Positions 6,952-9,820 of a stretch of DNA of 9,820 nucleotides are shown one piece after another. How positions within the stretch are numbered: the first letter of the stretch is position 1; each line of letters opens with the position of its first letter. Location of the stretch: NCBI GenBank assembly GCA_938045315.1, contig CALINM010000125.1, positions 1 to 9,820 on the forward strand, read 5' to 3'. The notes under the pieces were generated by a model. The model was not told the origin of the DNA and searched no databases. It worked only from the letters and a program-made list of their open reading frames with translations. The translations under genes and the position numbers were made by a program. This stretch comes from an uncultured bacterium (GTDB lineage Bacteria > CALINM01).

Positions 6952-7530
6952 TTATTTAACTTCTCTTATTTCATAATCACCATTGTTGATGTAAATCTCG
7001 ACGGTTGTTCCACATCTTTGACAGGATAATTTATTATATTCCACTGGATTATTGCCAAAATTGATATCCCACCCACAAACAGGACAATAGAAAGTAACAT
7101 CTATTTGTTTATTTTTGATTAGTTCTATATATTTGCGAAATATGTTTAGATGTCCCATTTCAGCTTTTACAAGAGAGTTGTATAGATCTTTTAATACCGG
7201 ATCATTTGCAGCTTTTGCAAAGCCCTGATATACTTTTATAGCCCTCTCTTCGAAATCTAAATTTATTTCCATTAAAGCAAGAAGAGTTCGAAAACCATCA
7301 GGAGCATTTGCATCAGAAAATTGTTTTATTAGATATAAAGCTTTTTGTATATGTTCTTCTTCATTTCTTTTTATCCCTTCCAGTGTTCTATTTATGTTGG
7401 GGTCCTTTATAAGGGAGATAAATAGTTCATATCTTTTTGCAGCATTTAATTCTAAACTGAGAAAATAAATTAGATTTTTCCAGTCATCTTTTGTTAAATT
7501 TTTAATTTCTTCTCCACTTGTATACTTCAT
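6952..7530 (-). CDS. Rubrerythrin-like ferritin-fold protein with C-terminal four-Cys ribbon
   Basis: This 192-residue protein appears cytoplasmic (no signal peptide). The four-helix part (about 15-140) carries di-iron type ligands: E27 in helix 1, E57 with H60 (EEEH), E94/E95, and E124 with H127 (EMGH). The C-terminal part has C149-x2-C152 and C170-x2-C173, a rubredoxin-like or zinc-ribbon module. The layout matches the rubrerythrin/ferritin-like superfamily, which usually reduces peroxide in anaerobes, but the spacing is not that of classical rubrerythrin, so the substrate is uncertain. The ATG is preceded by a good AAGGAG ribosome site (minus strand, about 7538-7543). It shares a 63-bp divergent intergenic region with the secreted-protein gene at 7594. 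Its stop is 45 bp from the modE ATG, but modE has its own promoter. Confidence 0.82.
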   Translation of the reverse strand: MKYTSGEEIKNLTKDDWKNLIYFLSLELNAAKRYELFISLIKDPNINRTLEGIKRNEEEHIQKALYLIKQFSDANAPDGFRTLLALMEINLDFEERAIKVYQGFAKAANDPVLKDLYNSLVKAEMGHLNIFRKYIELIKNKQIDVTFYCPVCGWDINFGNNPVEYNKLSCQRCGTTVEIYINNGDYEIREVK

Positions 7531-7540
7531 TTTTGACTCC

Positions 7541-7568
7541 TTTACAAATTTTTATCTTATGGTATATT
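7541..7568 (+). promoter_or_regulatory. Weak candidate promoter for the secreted-protein gene
   Basis: TTTACA (7541-7546) and TATATT (7563-7568) are separated by 16 bp and lie 26 bp before the start at 7594. The region is AT-rich, so chance matches are likely. Divergent transcription of the rubrerythrin-like gene must start in the same 63-bp gap. Confidence 0.35.
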
Positions 7569-7593
7569 TTATAGCGAGTTAAAGGAGGCTTCT

Positions 7594-8447
7594 ATGAAAA
7601 AAGTTAAGTTTTTAATTTTTGCTCTATTATTTTGTAGTACCGTATAGCTGATGAGTTTAATGATTTCTACTTAAAAGCGGAAAAGGCATCAAATGTATTC
7701 TATCCGAGATTAAAAAGCTATAAATGCGATGTTAAAACTTCTCAATTTGATATTATAATGAATAAGATGACTGCCTCGATGCCAGAAGATATACCAAGGC
7801 CTGAAAAGCCAGAAATTAAAAAAAACTGGCATTATAAAAAGGGCATGATAATAGTTCTGGAGGGCAAAAATGTGTTTCCCTATATGCAGGAATTTTCTAA
7901 AAAAATGTTTTCTCAATTTGCCTTGGAATTAAATGGTTTTTTCTTACCTTTCGATAAAAAGAGAGAAAGAGATTTAATTATAAAGGGGGCAAAAAAATAT
8001 ATAGAGAAAGGAGGGGATAATGTTTCATTAACTTTAGACTTTAACAATCCAATTTATGTGGATAGTTTATTCTATAAAACGGGGTTGCCTTTACCGGTTA
8101 AAGATGTAAAATTATTTAATATAGACAAAAATACTGGTTTAATTAAAAATATGCTTATTTCAGAGGGGAAAGATAGGGCCGTTAATTATGAGCTTAAAGT
8201 GGAATATGATAATAGGGATGGTCAATACTTGATAAGATATATGAATTTATCTACCGATGATGATTCATTAAGGGCAGAATTTAATACTGAATTTAGCAAG
8301 ATTGATGGGTACTATCTTCCTGCAAAACAAACAAGAGTAGTGGAGGGTAAAAACATTCCAGAGGAGCAGAAAAATATAACTGTTGAGTTTACTAACTATC
8401 TTTTAAACAAAAGAATACCTGAGAGAATCTATAAAAATGAGAGATGA
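7594..8447 (+). pseudogene. Putative secreted protein with apparent frameshift in the signal peptide
   Basis: A strong ribosome site AAAGGAGG (7581-7588) precedes an ATG at 7594 that encodes MKKVKFLIFALLFCSTV, a convincing signal-peptide start, and then hits TAG at 7645-7647. The neighbouring frame is open from 7638, directly after a TAG at 7635-7637. It encodes IADEFNDFYLKAEKASNVF and continues without a stop to 8447. Adding one base near 7645 would give ...FCSTVIADEF, a natural signal-peptidase junction. I therefore read one gene of about 284 codons broken by a single-base deletion, either real or a sequencing error. The first ATG in the body frame (7758) has no ribosome site. The body is rich in alternating beta-strand patterns (YELKVEYDNRDGQYLIRYMN, AEFNTEFSKIDGYYLPAKQT), somewhat like periplasmic LolA-type folds, but I do not recognise the family. 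Confidence 0.72.
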
Positions 8448-8592
8448 AAAACCAAATTTGAAGGATTTTGTTTCCAATATAAGAAAAAACGGATCCTGGT
8501 ACAGGAAAATTCATAGGATTTTAAAGAATAGCTTTATCAAACTAATTACTTTAAAAAATTGTTGTGGTCATCCAGGTGAGCCTGGTTGTTGA
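8437..8592 (+). CDS. 51-residue cationic Cys-rich miniprotein (CCGHPGEPGC end)
   Basis: The ATG at 8437 overlaps the end of the secreted-protein gene by 11 bp and the frame runs to TGA at 8590-8592. The protein is highly basic and helix-prone in the middle (RKNGSWYRKIHRILKNSFIK), then ends LITLKNCCGHPGEPGC with three Cys. I have an unverified recollection of short bacterial proteins ending in similar CCG-x-x-G-x-PGC motifs. The terminal cluster could bind metal or form disulfides; function is unknown. Evidence for a real gene: the overlapping start typical of this compact genome, the non-random C-terminal motif, and a hairpin just after the stop. The ribosome site is weak (GAGAGAA at 8421-8427). 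No signal peptide is evident. Confidence 0.6.
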   Translation: MRDEKPNLKDFVSNIRKNGSWYRKIHRILKNSFIKLITLKNCCGHPGEPGC

Positions 8593-8603
8593 CGAAAAGG
8601 ATG

Positions 8604-8621
8604 AATCACCCGTGGGTGATT
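8604..8621. terminator. Hairpin between convergent genes, possible bidirectional terminator
   Basis: AATCACCC (8604-8611) pairs perfectly with GGGTGATT (8614-8621) around GT; a four-base CGTG loop with 7 bp is physically likelier. It lies 11 bp after the miniprotein stop and 35 bp beyond the Rrf2 gene stop on the other strand. The plus-strand tail is AAAAGATTTT, so the U-run is delayed and weak. A terminator is the simplest reading; a protein-binding palindrome or repeat is possible. Confidence 0.45.
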
Positions 8622-8656
8622 AAAAGATTTTATCAAATGAGGTTTCAATAGAAGAA

Positions 8657-9115
8657 CTAAATAAAGTACATATATTTATTTTCTATGTCTCTTGGTATAT
8701 TTCTCTCTGTAGCAATGTTACAAAGATCCTCGATGGTAACACTATCAAAAATTTTTTCCACTTCTTTAGAAATCTTCTCCCATATAGGCATTGTAACACA
8801 TTCCTCTAAATGTTCGCATCTACTGCCTTCTTTACCTTTGCAGGGGACTAAATCAAAATTCTTGTCAACGGCTCTATAAATATCACCTATGGTAATTTCT
8901 TTAGGAGATCTTGTTAGTATATACCCGCCTTTTGGCCCCCTTTCACTTTTTACAAGACCAGCTTTTTTGAGCCTGTGAAATATCTGTTCTAAGTATCTCT
9001 GAGAAATATTTTGTCTTTTTGAAATATCTTTTACTTGAGCAGATGTGCCACTAGAATGATAGGCAAGGTCAAAAATAGCTCTTACACCATATCTTGTTTT
9101 AGTAGAGATTTTCAT
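8657..9115 (-). CDS. Rrf2/IscR-family transcriptional regulator
   Basis: This 152-residue protein begins MKISTKTRYGVRAIFDLAYH, the standard Rrf2 start, followed by a winged helix-turn-helix (about 25-70: VKDISKRQNISQRYLEQIFH, then GLVKSERGPKGGYILTR) and the TIGDIYRAVD dimerisation segment. C92, C100 and C106 occupy the place where IscR-like members ligate an Fe-S cluster, with spacing CX7CX5C. This suggests a sensor of Fe-S status, redox or cysteine metabolism; no isc or cys genes are nearby, so the target is unknown. The C-terminus extends about 20 residues past the core (ERNIPRDIENKYMYFI). The ATG is preceded by GGGGGTGA on the minus strand. It is divergent from nadK. Confidence 0.92.
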   Translation of the reverse strand: MKISTKTRYGVRAIFDLAYHSSGTSAQVKDISKRQNISQRYLEQIFHRLKKAGLVKSERGPKGGYILTRSPKEITIGDIYRAVDKNFDLVPCKGKEGSRCEHLEECVTMPIWEKISKEVEKIFDSVTIEDLCNIATERNIPRDIENKYMYFI

Positions 9116-9154
9116 AAAATCACCCCCAATACCATAAAAGAATTAAAAAATATT

Positions 9155-9171
9155 TTAACGTAAATAGTCAA
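9155..9171. promoter_or_regulatory. Imperfect palindrome over the Rrf2-gene -35 region
   Basis: TTAAC (9155-9159) and GTCAA (9167-9171) form an inverted repeat with one mismatch around 7 bp. On the minus strand this reads TTGAC-N7-GTTAA, and its TTGACT (9171-9166) could be the -35 of the Rrf2-type gene; no good -10 is seen at 17 bp (only TTTTAA). The position suits autoregulation and might also affect nadK. AT-rich context makes chance occurrence plausible. Confidence 0.3.
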
Positions 9172-9202
9172 GAAAAATTTTTATGGAATAAGAGGTTTAA
9201 TT

Positions 9203-9223
9203 ATGTTAAAAAAAATGATATGA
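9203..9223 (+). other. Possible leader mini-ORF coupled to nadK
   Basis: AAGAGG (9190-9195) lies 7 bp before ATG at 9203, which opens a six-codon frame (MLKKMI) ending in TGA at 9221-9223. The nadK ATG at 9220 overlaps that stop. This could hand ribosomes to nadK. Alternatively, one missing or extra A in the run at 9208-9215 would turn it into an N-terminal extension ([10 protein letters not shown]). Confidence 0.35.
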
Positions 9224-9820
9224 ATTTTGGAATTCTTGTTAAGAAAAGTAAAGAAGCTGAAAAGTTCTCAAAAAAGTTAATTAGCTGGCTTAAAAAAAGA
9301 GACATTTTTGCTGAAGTGATAGAGCCTGAAAATCGCAATATTAAGATATATGATGTAATTGTTGTGATAGGTGGAGATGGAACACTTCTATATGCATCAA
9401 GGTTACTTAGAGGTGAAAAAAAACCTATTCTTGGTATAAACATGGGGGGACTGGGTTTTCTAACTGAGATTGCACCAAATGAAGCATTTAAGGCTGTAGA
9501 ATGTTTTCTAAGAGATGGTTGTAAAATAAGTGAAAGGATGATGTGTGATGTGAAGCTATATAGAAAGGATAAGTTAATAAAGTCATCCACAGTGCTTAAT
9601 GATGCAGTTATAACGAAGGGTAATTTAGCAAGGATGATTGATCTTGAGACATATGTTAATGATTGCTTTCTTAGTAAATATCGTTCAGATGGGTTGATAG
9701 TTTCAACACCAACTGGTTCAACAGCATATGTTTTGTCTGCTGGTGGTCCCATAATTGCACCTGATGTTAATTGTATAATAATATGCCCCATATGCCCCCA
9801 TACTTTGACACATAGACCTA
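9220..9820 (+). CDS. nadK: NAD kinase, 3'-truncated by the window end
   Basis: This gene encodes the ATP- or polyphosphate-dependent kinase that makes NADP from NAD in the cytoplasm. The visible 200 residues begin MNFGILVKK, contain the catalytic GGDGT (51-55), [12 protein letters not shown], the NAD-binding LND (N127/D128), [17 protein letters not shown] (TPTGSTAY at 163-170), SAGGPII and CPHTLTHRP, all hallmarks of NadK. The reading frame is intact to the last base. The ATG at 9220 gives the expected N-terminus, but no good ribosome site lies directly before it; AAGAGG (9190-9195) instead suits an ATG at 9203. The frame from 9203 encodes only MLKKMI and stops at 9221-9223, overlapping the nadK ATG. 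Translational coupling, or a one-base change in the A8 run, could explain this. Confidence 0.93.
   Translation, partial: MNFGILVKKSKEAEKFSKKLISWLKKRDIFAEVIEPENRNIKIYDVIVVIGGDGTLLYASRLLRGEKKPILGINMGGLGFLTEIAPNEAFKAVECFLRDGCKISERMMCDVKLYRKDKLIKSSTVLNDAVITKGNLARMIDLETYVNDCFLSKYRSDGLIVSTPTGSTAYVLSAGGPIIAPDVNCIIICPICPHTLTHRP

Noticed and set aside
7533-7538. TTGACT on the plus strand as a -35 element
   Set aside because: It overlaps the complement of the rubrerythrin gene's ribosome site and has no -10 at usable spacing; TTTACA/TATATT fits better.
7710-7916. Minus-strand 68-codon frame opposite the frameshifted gene
   Set aside because: The product is aromatic- and histidine-rich, as expected from the complement of Lys/Glu-rich AT-rich coding sequence; the plus-strand frame is better supported.
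8601-8651. 16-codon frame starting MNHPWVIKRF after the miniprotein
   Set aside because: It consists largely of the hairpin sequence and is too short to support as a gene.
9201-9791. Long minus-strand frame of 196 codons
   Set aside because: It is antisense to nadK, whose plus-strand frame carries GGDGT, LND and TPTGSTAY; the minus product has no recognisable features.

Overview
The window is AT-rich, densely coded bacterial DNA with Gram-negative hallmarks: a secretin, pseudopilins, a periplasmic binding protein with a signal peptide, and an NtrC-type sigma-54 activator. The gene types resemble those of deltaproteobacteria-like or Deferribacterota-like anaerobes. That placement is inferred from gene content and base composition; nothing here fixes the phylum.

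Layout. (1) Positions 1-3502, plus strand: a tightly packed operon starting inside the 3' end of a secretin gene with a cohesin-like tail. It is followed by two GspG-type pseudopilins, a third pilin-like protein lacking the usual Glu+5, and a sigma-54 response regulator. Neighbours overlap or nearly touch. This looks like one end of a type II secretion / type IV pilus-like machine with its own regulator. (2) Positions 3506-6922, minus strand, tail to tail with the first operon and only 3 bp away: modE-like regulator, tupA, tupB and tupC, a tungstate (possibly molybdate) uptake operon whose four genes overlap or nearly touch. A near-perfect ModE-box palindrome overlaps the predicted promoter and the modE start codon, so the operon is probably repressed by its own first gene when oxyanion is plentiful. 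(3) Positions 6952-7530, minus strand: a rubrerythrin-like ferritin-fold protein with a four-Cys ribbon. (4) Positions 7594-8592, plus strand: a putative secreted protein whose signal peptide and body are in different frames (apparent one-base frameshift), overlapping a 51-residue Cys-rich miniprotein ending in CCGHPGEPGC, then a hairpin. (5) Positions 8657-9115, minus strand: an Rrf2/IscR-type regulator with three Cys, divergent from (6) a 3'-truncated NAD kinase gene from 9220 to the window end.

The most rewarding items are the ModE box with a probably leaderless modE, the overlooked Cys-rich miniprotein, the frameshift at the signal peptide, and the pseudopilin cluster with its Glu+5-less member and cohesin-tailed secretin. 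I see no CRISPR array, RNA gene, insertion sequence or phage gene. No wholly new system can be claimed from this sequence alone.
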